A stretch of DNA of 41,522 nucleotides from Prochlorothrix hollandica PCC 9006 = CALU 1027 (lineage in GTDB: Bacteria > Cyanobacteriota > Cyanobacteriia > Prochlorotrichales > Prochlorotrichaceae). The notes under the pieces were generated by a model. That model saw nothing but the letters and a program-made list of their open reading frames with translations. It was not told the origin of the DNA and did not search any database. This document shows positions 1 to 8,899 of the stretch, one piece after another. Numbering within the stretch: the stretch's first letter is position 1; each line of letters begins with the position of its first letter. Where the stretch lies: positions 889,020-930,541 of the forward strand of contig NZ_KB235933.1 in the NCBI RefSeq assembly GCF_000332315.1, given 5' to 3'. The position numbers were made by a program, and so were the translations under genes.

Positions 1-90
1 GTCAAGTCTTTGATTAAATTGACTGAATTTCAACGTCTAGTCTTGAGGTTTTTGGGAAGCCACTGTCAAAAATACTATTGCTTGAGTTGA
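1..90 (+). CDS. C-terminal end of a transposase (partial, runs off the left edge)
   Basis: Frame 1 is open from the first base to a TGA at 88-90 and ends in residues such as VLRFLGSHCQKYYCLS. I read this as a transposase C-terminus because of its general look and because a minus-strand methylase gene loses its normal sequence about 115 bases further on. I cannot assign the family from 29 residues. The insertion sequence end probably lies between 91 and about 205. The alternative is a chance open frame. Confidence 0.5.
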   Translation, partial: VKSLIKLTEFQRLVLRFLGSHCQKYYCLS

Positions 91-165
91 GCATCCTGCT
101 CTCTCAAGGGAGGAACAGCTCTATCCCCTTGATCTTGCTCTATCCCCCTCTGGCTCTGGGTTCCC

Positions 166-2064
166 TTAATTTTCTGTTTGTCTTAGAAACCTGCTGAATG
201 TGGGCTGTAATATTGAATTAGAACAAGATTCCCAGTTACCTCTACCCAAATCTGCAAACACGCTGTTTTCAATAGTTGTCGCTTTAGGATGATAATTATT
301 GTTGGCAAACATTGGTTCCATTTTGTCGGCTTGCTGGTTCCAAAGTGTAAACATATTCTGATTTCTCAGATATTGTTGAAATGCGCCAAGAACATACTCT
401 CGTGTTTGCCACGAGTAACTCTGTCTACCTTCACAGCTAATTACACGAAGTAACTGAGCATGAATTAAAAGCTGACGAGAATTGAACATCTTCCACCAAT
501 GGGTGTACCCATGGTTTGGAATCCCACCATTATTCATGGAGGTCATAAATCCAAAAGGAACTTCGCTTTTAGGATAGTAATTTGCAAAATCCTCAGCTTT
601 TCGTTGTGCCCATTCAAAATCAGCGGCATCAAAAGTTGCTGTGTCTACCACTGGAGAGAAAAAACGTCCGCCATAGGATTGACTTTCAAGGTCACAGCTA
701 GGGCAATATCCCTGAATGGCATACATAGCAGTTGGGCCTGTCTTTTGTGTTGCCTTCACTGCTGTCAAAATATCTTGAGGAATCCCACAAGAACCGCAAG
801 TAAAATTTGATTTTTTTGGTACAGTTCCCTGGTTCGTTTTGATGGTGATACCTGTTTCTGGGCAGGTGATTTCATCAGGAAGAACACCCCTCACCTCAAT
901 TAACTTAATCTTGCTTGCTCGTTCGCGATTCCATGCAGCCGTTGTTTCTGGTAAATCTGTGACGCTACCACCATACTCAGTCCCATCAGATGCAGTCTTT
1001 GGTGAACCTGCCAGCCACTCAGGATGAATAAGCAAATGAAGTGAAACCTTTTTGTTTTTCCACTTTTGGTTAACAATTCCTTTCGAGTTCTGTCGATGGT
1101 TACAGTGAGGGCAAGTCACCATCTTGTCTTGATCCAATACGGCATAGGGCTTTTCATCCTCAGCCACTACCAACGGCACACCCGGAGCCATGCGTGCTTC
1201 GTCTTTTTCCTCATCAAACACACCGCCACACTCATCACATTCTCGGTCTTCCCACGCTTTCACTGTCAGCGTCTTCACTGCCATCACTGGGCTAGACGTA
1301 ATCGGTGTGCGGTGTCCACACTCCCGAATTGAGCAAGGTCCATGCTTTGCCCAGAAGACGTAAATAATTTCGGGTCCCTGATAGCGGTAGTCTTTGCGCT
1401 GCTCTGGAGTCAGTGCCAGCGGATCAAACGCCTCGCCCATCACCTTACCCGTCGCAATCTGCGTCCACTTGCCCTTGTGCCCTCTAGGACAATCGCAAGT
1501 GTAGAACGGCATAATTTGAGGCTTCACCTCCGCCTCAATATCTGCTAACAGCGCCTTGACTTCTTCCACATCAACCTGGGCCAGTTCATTCTTCACTACA
1601 AACCAGGCCACCGGATTCAGGTCACAGCCAAACATCTGCATCCCCAGCCGGGAGCCTTCCACAACGGTTGTGCCACCGCCCATAAAGATGTCAGCGACCT
1701 TAAGATGGCTGAGTGCGCCCTTCTTTTGATGGTTGGCATAATAGACATCCCAAACCGCCTTCGCTGCCTCCGCTGGATCATCCGGCGCTTTCATGCTGGC
1801 TGCTAGCAACATTGCCCGAAACACGCTAGATCTGCGTCGTGCCCACCACTTCGACATTTGATAGATTGGCTTACCCGCATTTCCCTCGATGATGGCGATC
1901 TGGTTAATGGGTAGAATCGGGAAATCGACCTCTAAACAGGTTTTTGGACGATTGGGATCAGAAAAATCGACCGTTTCGACGGCAACCGCCTTACCAGCCC
2001 CCACCGCCTTGGCAACTTCTTCTGCCAACCATTCCTTTTTCGTCTTTCCGTCTTTACGAGCCAT
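166..2064 (-). CDS. DUF1156-type adenine-specific DNA methyltransferase, C-terminally truncated
   Basis: This resembles the COG1743/DUF1156 family of adenine methylases with Zn-ribbon inserts. Seen in the sequence: KWWARRRSS (about 72-80), the SAM-binding ADIFMGGGTTVVEG (about 124-137), GCDLNPVAW (about 146-154), and several paired cysteines (CDC, CDECG, CPHC, CGSCG, CPSC) that fit zinc ribbons. Family members are usually about 900-1000 residues, with a DPPY-type catalytic motif after this point. Here the protein stops at 632 with no DPPY, and its last dozen residues look foreign. It is the last gene of a minus-strand operon, 87 bp after the nuclease-like gene. Methylation activity is therefore probably lost unless the missing part lies beyond position 1 as a separate piece. 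Confidence 0.82.
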   Translation of the reverse strand: MARKDGKTKKEWLAEEVAKAVGAGKAVAVETVDFSDPNRPKTCLEVDFPILPINQIAIIEGNAGKPIYQMSKWWARRRSSVFRAMLLAASMKAPDDPAEAAKAVWDVYYANHQKKGALSHLKVADIFMGGGTTVVEGSRLGMQMFGCDLNPVAWFVVKNELAQVDVEEVKALLADIEAEVKPQIMPFYTCDCPRGHKGKWTQIATGKVMGEAFDPLALTPEQRKDYRYQGPEIIYVFWAKHGPCSIRECGHRTPITSSPVMAVKTLTVKAWEDRECDECGGVFDEEKDEARMAPGVPLVVAEDEKPYAVLDQDKMVTCPHCNHRQNSKGIVNQKWKNKKVSLHLLIHPEWLAGSPKTASDGTEYGGSVTDLPETTAAWNRERASKIKLIEVRGVLPDEITCPETGITIKTNQGTVPKKSNFTCGSCGIPQDILTAVKATQKTGPTAMYAIQGYCPSCDLESQSYGGRFFSPVVDTATFDAADFEWAQRKAEDFANYYPKSEVPFGFMTSMNNGGIPNHGYTHWWKMFNSRQLLIHAQLLRVISCEGRQSYSWQTREYVLGAFQQYLRNQNMFTLWNQQADKMEPMFANNNYHPKATTIENSVFADLGRGNWESCSNSILQPTFSRFLRQTEN

Positions 2065-2151
2065 ATTTACTACCAGCCACTTTTAAGGTTACATTCAGAG
2101 AAATCGGAATTCTCCGTCTACATTGACTACAGTTCACCGTCACATCGGAAG

Positions 2152-2802
2152 TCATGCAGTTCCATTGTGATCGTCTTTCTGAACCAGCGCCACCATATGT
2201 TTCAAAACTCCCAGGACTGTGTATAGCTCATTGCCAGGATTGACCAAACTGAATAACCGAGAAAGCGCATATCGCGGCGTAGGTTGTTGAATTAGCTTTA
2301 CGAATAAGAAATTCCTGCCATTGGTAATCATGCCAAACACAGGTTTTTCAATCGTCGGGCTTGCCAACATATACGACAGCAGTTGTGCCCTCCCTTCATC
2401 CACATCCACCGCTGCTCGCTTCGCCTCAATCACCATGACCCAGAGCCGATCGCGCAATACCAACACATCGACATCGCCCCGAATCACCGTCCCTTCGTCT
2501 TCAGTCGCGATTTGAAACGATGGCTCTGACTTAATGTGAAACGGTTTCTGATACACATTAGCTAAGTCTAGAAGCGGTGATAGAACTACCATCTTGACCG
2601 TGTTTTCTAACAGGGAAGGATATTCCAGCAGATTGGAAAAACTTGATTTGACGCGATCGAGCCGTTGCTTTTCGGCTGCTGTCACTTCTGGTAGGTCAAT
2701 CTGCCACTCCTGAAAAAACTGCTCATCTTCGGTCAGTTCCAGGCTGAAGCGATCGCTCAACTCGTTAAGGGTTACGTTTTTTGCTTGAAGGGTCTGTACC
2801 AT
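2152..2802 (-). CDS. PD-(D/E)XK-type protein, type I restriction HsdR_N-like
   Basis: This 216-residue protein carries a nuclease-fold signature: RGDVDVLVL (about 108-116) followed by VMVIEAKRA (about 122-130). That gives the acidic residue and E-x-K spacing of the PD-(D/E)XK superfamily, as in the N-terminal domain of HsdR. Similar short stand-alone proteins are common in cyanobacteria and are often annotated as restriction endonuclease subunit R. It has no helicase motor. It starts at ATG 2802 with a GGAG about 9 bases upstream and lies 23 bp after the PglZ gene, so it is probably co-transcribed. I infer a defence role from its neighbours; no nuclease activity is proven. Confidence 0.72.
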   Translation of the reverse strand: MVQTLQAKNVTLNELSDRFSLELTEDEQFFQEWQIDLPEVTAAEKQRLDRVKSSFSNLLEYPSLLENTVKMVVLSPLLDLANVYQKPFHIKSEPSFQIATEDEGTVIRGDVDVLVLRDRLWVMVIEAKRAAVDVDEGRAQLLSYMLASPTIEKPVFGMITNGRNFLFVKLIQQPTPRYALSRLFSLVNPGNELYTVLGVLKHMVALVQKDDHNGTA

Positions 2803-2825
2803 GTCGTTTACTCCGCTTTAGTTGG

Positions 2826-3818
2826 TTACTCTGGTTTAAGCAGCTCAATGAATGGGGAAGCTATCTCCAGCACCGATAGCCCACCATGAGCTAGGGTCGG
2901 ATAGCCGCCTGCGCTCTTCCACTTCCGCCGCCCCAGCACAAACCGTTTCTGCCCATGCTGGGAAGTCAATACTAAATCAATCGGGGGAAACCAGGAACTC
3001 GTAGTGGTTACATCGTCAGACGATCGCCCACTCCTAAACACAGTTTTGAGATGTTTCGCTTGTTCCTCGGTTGCATCAGAGAATAGACCGCTGGCAGCAT
3101 AACCATGATCAGATGTAATGACGAGCTGCCGCTCTAGCGTGAGGCGATCGATGAGATCCCAAAACTCAGGGCTAGTTAACTTACTGGCTGCTTCGGTTGC
3201 CAGAGTCGCAAGCCCTTTACCTGGATCAGCGAAATCATGAATTCGAGAATCGGGCCACTGATGCCACAACACCCAGTTCGGCTCTAACCCCACTAAATCA
3301 AGACAGTCTAACCAGGGAAGATCAACACAGTCAGTTTGTGCCCCCTGTAGACGGTGAGTTCGGCTGGCTCGATTGTTTTCTAGATCAGAGCGTTGACCAA
3401 ATCCAAGTGCTTTTGCAAAAGGCGTTGTATCCCCTGGCAATTCTGCCCCCGTCACCCTGGCAGAAACCTGAAACCCTCGTTCTTTCGCACCATCCAGAAT
3501 CCAGGGTAATTCTCGAAGTGAAAGCCCATCCAGAATCAGCACCGCTTTTCCAGTTGACCGCGCTGCCCACCAATCTGCGAGAGCCTTCGAGGTTTGCTGT
3601 ACACTCTGCTCAAAATCATGCCAGAGTTCCCACCCACTGGAGGATAGCACCAAATCCAGATCTGCCAATGCGGTATCTCTTGCAATCACCTCTTTACTGA
3701 CTGATGTAGCTGTTAGAGGCGAACTACAGATCTCCCAGGCATATTCAAAAATCGCTTTCCACGCGATGTCTGAGGGAGCCGTCTGAATTTTTTCGAGTAG
3801 GTATCGGGGAGTAGTCAT
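2826..3818 (-). CDS. pglZ: PglZ-domain protein (BREX-like, alkaline phosphatase superfamily)
   Basis: This 330-residue protein has the landmarks of the PglZ domain: AVLILDGLSLRELPWI (about 92-107, metal-binding Asp), LVITSDHGYA (about 232-241) and AHGGLSVLEIASPFI (about 310-324). PglZ is the common marker of BREX systems and belongs to the alkaline phosphatase fold. At 330 residues it is much shorter than the usual BREX PglZ, so it is close to a bare catalytic domain. Its ATG shares one base with the TGA of the ATPase gene (TGATG) and follows a GGAGGAGA ribosome binding site, so the two are translationally coupled. The family is clear; the substrate is unknown. Confidence 0.82.
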   Translation of the reverse strand: MTTPRYLLEKIQTAPSDIAWKAIFEYAWEICSSPLTATSVSKEVIARDTALADLDLVLSSSGWELWHDFEQSVQQTSKALADWWAARSTGKAVLILDGLSLRELPWILDGAKERGFQVSARVTGAELPGDTTPFAKALGFGQRSDLENNRASRTHRLQGAQTDCVDLPWLDCLDLVGLEPNWVLWHQWPDSRIHDFADPGKGLATLATEAASKLTSPEFWDLIDRLTLERQLVITSDHGYAASGLFSDATEEQAKHLKTVFRSGRSSDDVTTTSSWFPPIDLVLTSQHGQKRFVLGRRKWKSAGGYPTLAHGGLSVLEIASPFIELLKPE

Positions 3819-6586
3819 CAGTTCTCCTCCTTTTCCAAATCAAGTTCATAGGTCAATCCGTCCGGCAAGCTCTTCAGCAGCTTCTGAAGTTGTGCCCCAG
3901 TAAGTGCCCCCACTTTCAGGGAAAGATTCTGGACAGGTGTAGCAGGCCCAATTCCCCACTCATCAGACACCTTGGCATAGAGATTCAAAGCAGACGTAGC
4001 AGGAGATGTCCGTCGAGCCACGCTCGTGGGCTGGGGATCGTCAAAAATTGAGCCATCGGATGATTCATTGGCACTAGAGGACGGTGGCAAGTCACCTGGA
4101 TAGCCATTACTACCAGAGTTCTCAGCATCACTCGGAGTTGCTGTTGGCAAAGAAACATCGTCTGTGATTCCATTACCAAGCTCAAGGTTAGGTTGAGGAA
4201 TTGAAGATGTCGGTACATTAGGTTGCGGCTCTACTCCATCTGAACTGGGAACAGATTGAGTCGGTAACAGTTTTGTCTCATCTAAATGTCTGCCAGTGCC
4301 CAGTTGTCGTCCTTTCATTCGATGCCAAGCAGCAGCTTCGTCCTCTCCAGGATTAGCCTGTAAATACTCCAAGTCGCGCAAGTTAATCGCAATGCCACCT
4401 CGGGCGCACACTCGAATCAGCCTTTCTTTAACCTGGGTTTCGCCTAGCCACGGGATGCAGTCTTTGCCTCCTGGTCGTGGCTCCTGCAATTCCCGTAAAA
4501 GCTTACCGACTGAATCCCTGTTTTCTGCGGCATCCCGCACATACTCCTCAAAATCTTCAGGAATGAAGACATCTTTACGAATGCGATCTTCAATAGCATC
4601 CGGAATCTTATCTCCCTGAGCTTTTACACCCTCAACGATAAATTCACAGCGTTTAGGGTCAGCATAATTCCAACTATTCAGTAGGGCAAAACGATCAAAC
4701 TGATTTTTGAGTTTATCTTTCAGTTCTTTTTCATAGCGAGTCTTAATCCCTCGATATTCGGAACTTTGGGCTTTCCATTGGTCCGCCACCATAATTGCTC
4801 GCGCCAAGACAAGCAATTCCCGATCCTGATAAATATTGGTAGTTCCTGACTTGGGCAATAGAAACCGAATGGTATTCCGCAGTCTTTGTACATGCTCTTT
4901 TAACCAAGTGCCTAGACGTTCATTGAACTTATCAGGCTCCTCTGGTAAGACGAGAATAGGTAGGCGATCGCCCCATCGGTCTGGATGCTCAGATGGATCT
5001 AAAGTGCTCCAAGGATCTTTTAGCCAAGTTTGTGGCAGAACGATTAGCCGAAACGATCTGGCTACAGCCTCAGAACCACCCAAGATGTAGCGAACTTGCT
5101 TGGCTAACTCTGCATCATCAGACCCGTCAGTAAACAGGCGATCGTTGCGAGCGTGTGCCATCAACTTTGTGGTGGCGTTCTCATCTTCACGGAAACTGTA
5201 TCGGTTGCCGTGGGGGTGAATGTTGAAACTATTATCAACGATCGTGGCTAACTCGACCTGGAAAGCATTATCGTCAATAGGCTGCGATCGAGTGATGTCA
5301 ATCTGAAGCGTTGCAGGTTCCGCACCCGCTAAATTTTCAACGGCAAGAGATCGCAACCACAATGCTCCCACAATTTCAGACAGATGAGGAACTTCATTCC
5401 CTTTAACAACAGCCTGTACTGCCGTCAAATTTCGCTGCGCTTTCTCCCTTAAAGAGGCATGATACTGATTTGAAACAGAATCTAATAGGGTTGCAATTTG
5501 CGTTGCGTCATCATCTAACTTAAAGTCAGCCGCTGTAACGATCGGGTTGCTCGCACCAGCCCCCTTAAACAGGTCTGCCAAAATTTTGATGAGGTCACGA
5601 GTTTCCTGAGCACTCGTCGCCACTAATACCTGATCCTCCAACAATCTCATTAAGATTGGAGAGTAGGGCCACGACTCAATAAATTCTCGCTGGTGGCGCT
5701 CAAAATCCGCTGGAGGAACTAAGGTTAATCGGAAATATTCAGAAACATGGGTTGCAATTAAGGTTGCAATATCGTCTTCATTAAGCTGCAACCGATTCTC
5801 AAATAAACGGTGCAGCAACAGACGACGGCGATCAAGGGCAGCATTTGGCCCTTTGAAGTCCACAACTACTGGATTAATCCGGTGAATCTGTTGATAAGCA
5901 TCCGTCGATCCATTACGAACTGAAACCACGAGCACCAGCAAATCTGGCTGCTCTTGCGCAATTTCAGACAAGAGCTGAATAAAATTGAATGCCCAGGTTC
6001 GCCAGGGATACTGTTTTGTATTCGTTAACCCGTCATACCAGGTTTGAAATTCATCCAGGATGAGCGCCGTTGGTTGGTTCTTGAGTAACTTTAGGAGTAA
6101 ATCGTAGGGCGGGACATCTGTCTTCTTATCCCCCATTGCCTCCCATTTTTCTCGGATGTACTGCCCATGCGGGTGGCGATCTAAGATCAAATCCCAAAGG
6201 AACTTATACTGCTGTCGGTGCAAACTCTCGCTAATAACATGCATTCCGCTCCGCAGATCCAACTCTGCTAATCGGGAATTTTCTAACTGGCTAGACCAAT
6301 GCTGCAACCAACTCTTTGCTTCTTCAGCATTCGTCAAAATATGGTAGAGCGCAGCTTCAAGATGGGATTTTCCCTGCCCCCGTTCACCTTTCAATACAAC
6401 AGGTAGACTCTGGTTTGGCCCGATCGCCTCGATCGCCTTCAGTAGATCGTAAGAGGGATAGGTAATTCCCAAGAAATTTGACGCTGGGATCTGTGTTGCC
6501 CCAGTATTTTTGTCGTTTGTCAATTCAATTGCTGTGCCCTTCAGTCGTCCGCCTTGGAACTCTTGACGTAGCTTCAGTCCAAGCAT
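3818..6586 (-). CDS. Large AAA+ ATPase of the DUF499/COG1483 type, BREX-like
   Basis: The protein is about 922 residues. It has a Walker A GERGQGKS (about 67-74) and a Walker B LILDEFQ (about 175-181) with the arginine-rich C-terminal half seen in large defence ATPases. I chose ATG 6586 rather than the upstream TTG at 6610 because GAGGAG sits about 10 bases before it. Residues about 770-880 are a low-complexity Ser/Pro/Asn-rich linker before a short C-terminal domain ending in a charged tail. It heads a minus-strand operon and overlaps the PglZ start. By analogy with BrxC/PglY and DUF499 proteins it is the energy-coupling component. The exact family needs a profile search. Confidence 0.75.
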   Translation of the reverse strand: MLGLKLRQEFQGGRLKGTAIELTNDKNTGATQIPASNFLGITYPSYDLLKAIEAIGPNQSLPVVLKGERGQGKSHLEAALYHILTNAEEAKSWLQHWSSQLENSRLAELDLRSGMHVISESLHRQQYKFLWDLILDRHPHGQYIREKWEAMGDKKTDVPPYDLLLKLLKNQPTALILDEFQTWYDGLTNTKQYPWRTWAFNFIQLLSEIAQEQPDLLVLVVSVRNGSTDAYQQIHRINPVVVDFKGPNAALDRRRLLLHRLFENRLQLNEDDIATLIATHVSEYFRLTLVPPADFERHQREFIESWPYSPILMRLLEDQVLVATSAQETRDLIKILADLFKGAGASNPIVTAADFKLDDDATQIATLLDSVSNQYHASLREKAQRNLTAVQAVVKGNEVPHLSEIVGALWLRSLAVENLAGAEPATLQIDITRSQPIDDNAFQVELATIVDNSFNIHPHGNRYSFREDENATTKLMAHARNDRLFTDGSDDAELAKQVRYILGGSEAVARSFRLIVLPQTWLKDPWSTLDPSEHPDRWGDRLPILVLPEEPDKFNERLGTWLKEHVQRLRNTIRFLLPKSGTTNIYQDRELLVLARAIMVADQWKAQSSEYRGIKTRYEKELKDKLKNQFDRFALLNSWNYADPKRCEFIVEGVKAQGDKIPDAIEDRIRKDVFIPEDFEEYVRDAAENRDSVGKLLRELQEPRPGGKDCIPWLGETQVKERLIRVCARGGIAINLRDLEYLQANPGEDEAAAWHRMKGRQLGTGRHLDETKLLPTQSVPSSDGVEPQPNVPTSSIPQPNLELGNGITDDVSLPTATPSDAENSGSNGYPGDLPPSSSANESSDGSIFDDPQPTSVARRTSPATSALNLYAKVSDEWGIGPATPVQNLSLKVGALTGAQLQKLLKSLPDGLTYELDLEKEEN

Positions 6587-6587
6587 T

Positions 6588-6822
6588 GGAACAGCTCCTC
6601 GTAAATCCAATCTATATAATTACCATTCCCCAAGCCTCAGATGCACACTGCCTTAAACGTCTGGCAATTAGTCATTGACAGGTGCTTTGATAACACTCTG
6701 AATCCATAGTAATCATTGATTGAAGAAAACGTCAACCAAAAACTTGATGAAAAAGTCAATACGAGATTACGCTGTGCATGTTGATGTGAAAAGTAAGCTC
6801 TCGTAATACAGCTTCTGAGTTA
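6588..6822. other. Upstream region of the defence operon
   Basis: This AT-richer stretch lies between the ATPase start and the DUF29 remnant. It must hold the operon promoter if the operon is transcribed on its own. A TATATA-like box lies at about 6612-6619 on the minus strand, but I see no convincing -35 partner. I see no gene and no strong operator palindrome. Confidence 0.3.
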
Positions 6823-7047
6823 CTACAAGAGGCGCAGGTGTTCCAAAATCACCATCAGGCGACTTACTAGGGCGTTACGCTGGTCAATCCCCAAGGATTC
6901 CACCTCCTCGATTCAATTATCTAGGTCTAGATGCTCAAAGTCTTTGGTCTTGAGTTTGGCGACGGTATCCTTCACCCACAGCAGAATATCGCGTTCATAG
7001 AGGGAGTCTGGGGGATGAGCGGGGTGTAGGGGTGGGGTGGGGTTCAT
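6823..7047 (-). pseudogene. DUF29-family remnant with an internal stop
   Basis: Reading from ATG 7047 gives SLYERDILLWVKDTVAKLK and then EHLDLDN, a stop (TGA at 6915-6913), and in the same frame IEEVESLGIDQRNALVSRL and VILEHLRLL before a TAG at 6825-6823. This matches the start of DUF29, a small cyanobacterial family of about 140-150 residues, with a nonsense codon where a Leu is expected between DLDN and IEE. The second half of the family is missing. DUF29 genes are multi-copy and often decayed in cyanobacteria. The function is unknown. Confidence 0.72.
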
Positions 7048-7127
7048 GGGGATGTACCAGTGGCTTGCTGCCCTGATAGGGGAGGGTAAAAAGGCTTTCA
7101 GTCACCTAGGGTTAAGGGTGCTTTTCT

Positions 7128-7209
7128 GGGGTATCAACTTAAGCCAGGACAGTGGGGCGCGGAGCGCCCCACTGTCCCGTTAATCTTGTCCCGCTTTAAG
7201 CGGGAACCC
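7128..7209 (+). repeat. 80-bp dispersed repeat R1, copy 1 (two hairpins)
   Basis: The element runs from GGGTATCAACTTAAGCC to AGCGGGAACCC. It holds two inverted repeats: ACAGTGGGGCG / CGCCCCACTGT and TCCCGCT / AGCGGGA. Near-identical copies lie at 11781-11862 and 36691-36771. This copy overlaps the 3' end of the glycosyltransferase gene and supplies its stop codon. Confidence 0.85.
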
Positions 7210-8034
7210 TTTTCCTGATCGCAGTTCCCAAACTTTTAAGACAATGAGATATTCATAAAAGGATTGGAGGACACACCAGGTAAAGCCTGCTCGACCATCC
7301 CACACGGAACCGAGGAGAAAATACATATAGAGGAAACGCAATAGGGGACGAAAGGGTAAGCGTAGAGACAGGTTTTTGAGAGCGCGGCGACGATCGACCT
7401 CCGTTTTACCCCACAGCAAATCCCCCCACTGGACTGAACCTTGGGATAACTGCCGGAGGGTTTCCTGGGCTTCATCGGTGGAATAGCGGTTATGTTTTTC
7501 GATCCAACGACTCAATCCCTTGCTATAGGTGTAATGGGGATAGGTTTCCTTTAAAAAGCCCGTCGATCCGTCGCACACTTCCCGTTCCGTGTGGCCATAG
7601 TCATCAAACCAAACCCGCCCCACCCGCAGCAATCGCAATTGGTAGCGGGGATACTGGGTGCTACGGCGGATCCAAGTGCCCATGAACATGACCCGCTCCG
7701 CCACATAATAGCCCACATGATCCGGGCGTTGGGTGGCCTGGGCACACTCCCGGAACAGGGCCGGAGTCATGCGCTCATCGGCCTCTAGGATATAAATCCA
7801 GTCGTATTTGGCGGGAATTTCCCGTAACATCCAAGTGCGCTGTTGCCCATGGCTGGCGAAGGGATGTTGGACAAAGCGCAGGGGCAAGCGGCTGGCGTAG
7901 TCTTGGACAATGGCCGGGGTGCGATCGCCACTACAAGAGTCCACCACCACAATGTCGTCGCAGAGGGCGGCGGACTCCAGGCAAGCCCCAATGTCCACTT
8001 CTTCATTGTGGGTCAGAATGTAGATTGAAAACAT
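7180..8034 (-). CDS. Family 2 glycosyltransferase (WaaE/KdtX-like)
   Basis: I chose ATG 8034, which gives the typical GT2 opening MFSIYILTHNEEVDI; an in-frame TTG 42 bases upstream is possible but less like the family. The GT-A core shows DDIVVVDSCSGDRT, a DYASRLPL region and the metal-binding stretch YILEADERM. The C-terminal part has a hydrophobic segment (FLYMYFLLGSVW) that may rest on the membrane. The protein probably transfers a sugar to a lipid- or polysaccharide-linked acceptor; the acceptor is not evident. The last nine or so codons (GFPLKAGQD) and the stop come from repeat R1, so the native C-terminus has probably been replaced. Confidence 0.82.
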   Translation of the reverse strand: MFSIYILTHNEEVDIGACLESAALCDDIVVVDSCSGDRTPAIVQDYASRLPLRFVQHPFASHGQQRTWMLREIPAKYDWIYILEADERMTPALFRECAQATQRPDHVGYYVAERVMFMGTWIRRSTQYPRYQLRLLRVGRVWFDDYGHTEREVCDGSTGFLKETYPHYTYSKGLSRWIEKHNRYSTDEAQETLRQLSQGSVQWGDLLWGKTEVDRRRALKNLSLRLPFRPLLRFLYMYFLLGSVWDGRAGFTWCVLQSFYEYLIVLKVWELRSGKGFPLKAGQD

Positions 8035-8125
8035 AGGGTTTGAGATAGCCTCAAAGACTAGGAATGCTAGGCCCAAGGCAACAGCAGCAAAGCCACGCCC
8101 CTTGAGGAGGCTAGGGTGTCAATCC

Positions 8126-8899
8126 TTAACCATTACGGGAGTTCCGCAGTCCTGTCCAGCCCACGACGGCATAGCCCACCGCCAAAATCAAGCTATTGAG
8201 GGCCGTGCGAATTCCGGTTTTCACCGTTGCTTCCTTAGCCCGCTTTTCAGCATCCGCCTTTTGGGTGGCGATAGTCTCTTCGGCATTTTTCCGTTCTGTG
8301 TCTGCCTGTTGGGTCAGGTACTCATCCAAACTGGCAGGATTATCCCGAAATTGCTGCAATAGGGTGGCTTGATCCACCGATAATTGCCCACTGCTGATGG
8401 CCTGGTTCAGTTGCTGCTCATTTTTGAGCAGGGCGGTGATCCGTGCCCGTTCCTGTTCCACTTGGGTCTCTAGGGTTTGGGCGGCTTGGGTGGTGAGTTG
8501 TTCTGCTTGGGTTTGAATGCTTTTCAGGTTTTCGGATCGATCGACAAAACTATTACGCAAATGAAAGGGCACAAACAGCAAAAAGACCAAGCTTAAAATG
8601 CTGGCCACAATAAAGGCAGTCATGGGCAGGGGTAGGCGGGTGATGCCTTGCACCAGGGGAGTGGGAACCTGTTCTGCGGCCCAGAAGCCCACCAAAATAA
8701 AGACGATGCCCACCAGGGGCACCACCCCTCGATCGACGGTGTTGCTGACCACCTGTAATTGCCATTGCCGCTCCAAAAACTGCGGCCACAACAGAAAAAC
8801 CCCATAGTCCAGCAAGACCGAGATCACCATGATGGAGCCAGCCACGATGAGACTGAGGGGGGTAAGGGAGGCAAGTTGTCGTTGACTACCGGCTTTCAT
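8126..8899 (-). CDS. HpsJ-like membrane protein
   Basis: This 257-residue protein has N-terminal hydrophobic segments (about 15-35 and 50-70), a third near 92-110, and a long polar coiled-coil rich in Gln, Glu and Lys (about 115-225). A final hydrophobic segment ends the protein (LNSLILAVGYAVVGWTGL). This layout fits the cyanobacterial HpsJ family, named for hormogonium polysaccharide secretion genes in Nostoc, where the mechanism is unclear. It is on the same strand as the downstream glycosyltransferase, 91 bp away, which suits a role in surface polysaccharide. No clear Shine-Dalgarno precedes ATG 8899. The assignment rests on layout and family memory. Confidence 0.6.
   Translation of the reverse strand: MKAGSQRQLASLTPLSLIVAGSIMVISVLLDYGVFLLWPQFLERQWQLQVVSNTVDRGVVPLVGIVFILVGFWAAEQVPTPLVQGITRLPLPMTAFIVASILSLVFLLFVPFHLRNSFVDRSENLKSIQTQAEQLTTQAAQTLETQVEQERARITALLKNEQQLNQAISSGQLSVDQATLLQQFRDNPASLDEYLTQQADTERKNAEETIATQKADAEKRAKEATVKTGIRTALNSLILAVGYAVVGWTGLRNSRNG

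Noticed and set aside
3197-3700. 167-codon plus-strand frame opposite pglZ
   Set aside because: No motif or ribosome binding site; PglZ motifs on the minus strand explain the region.
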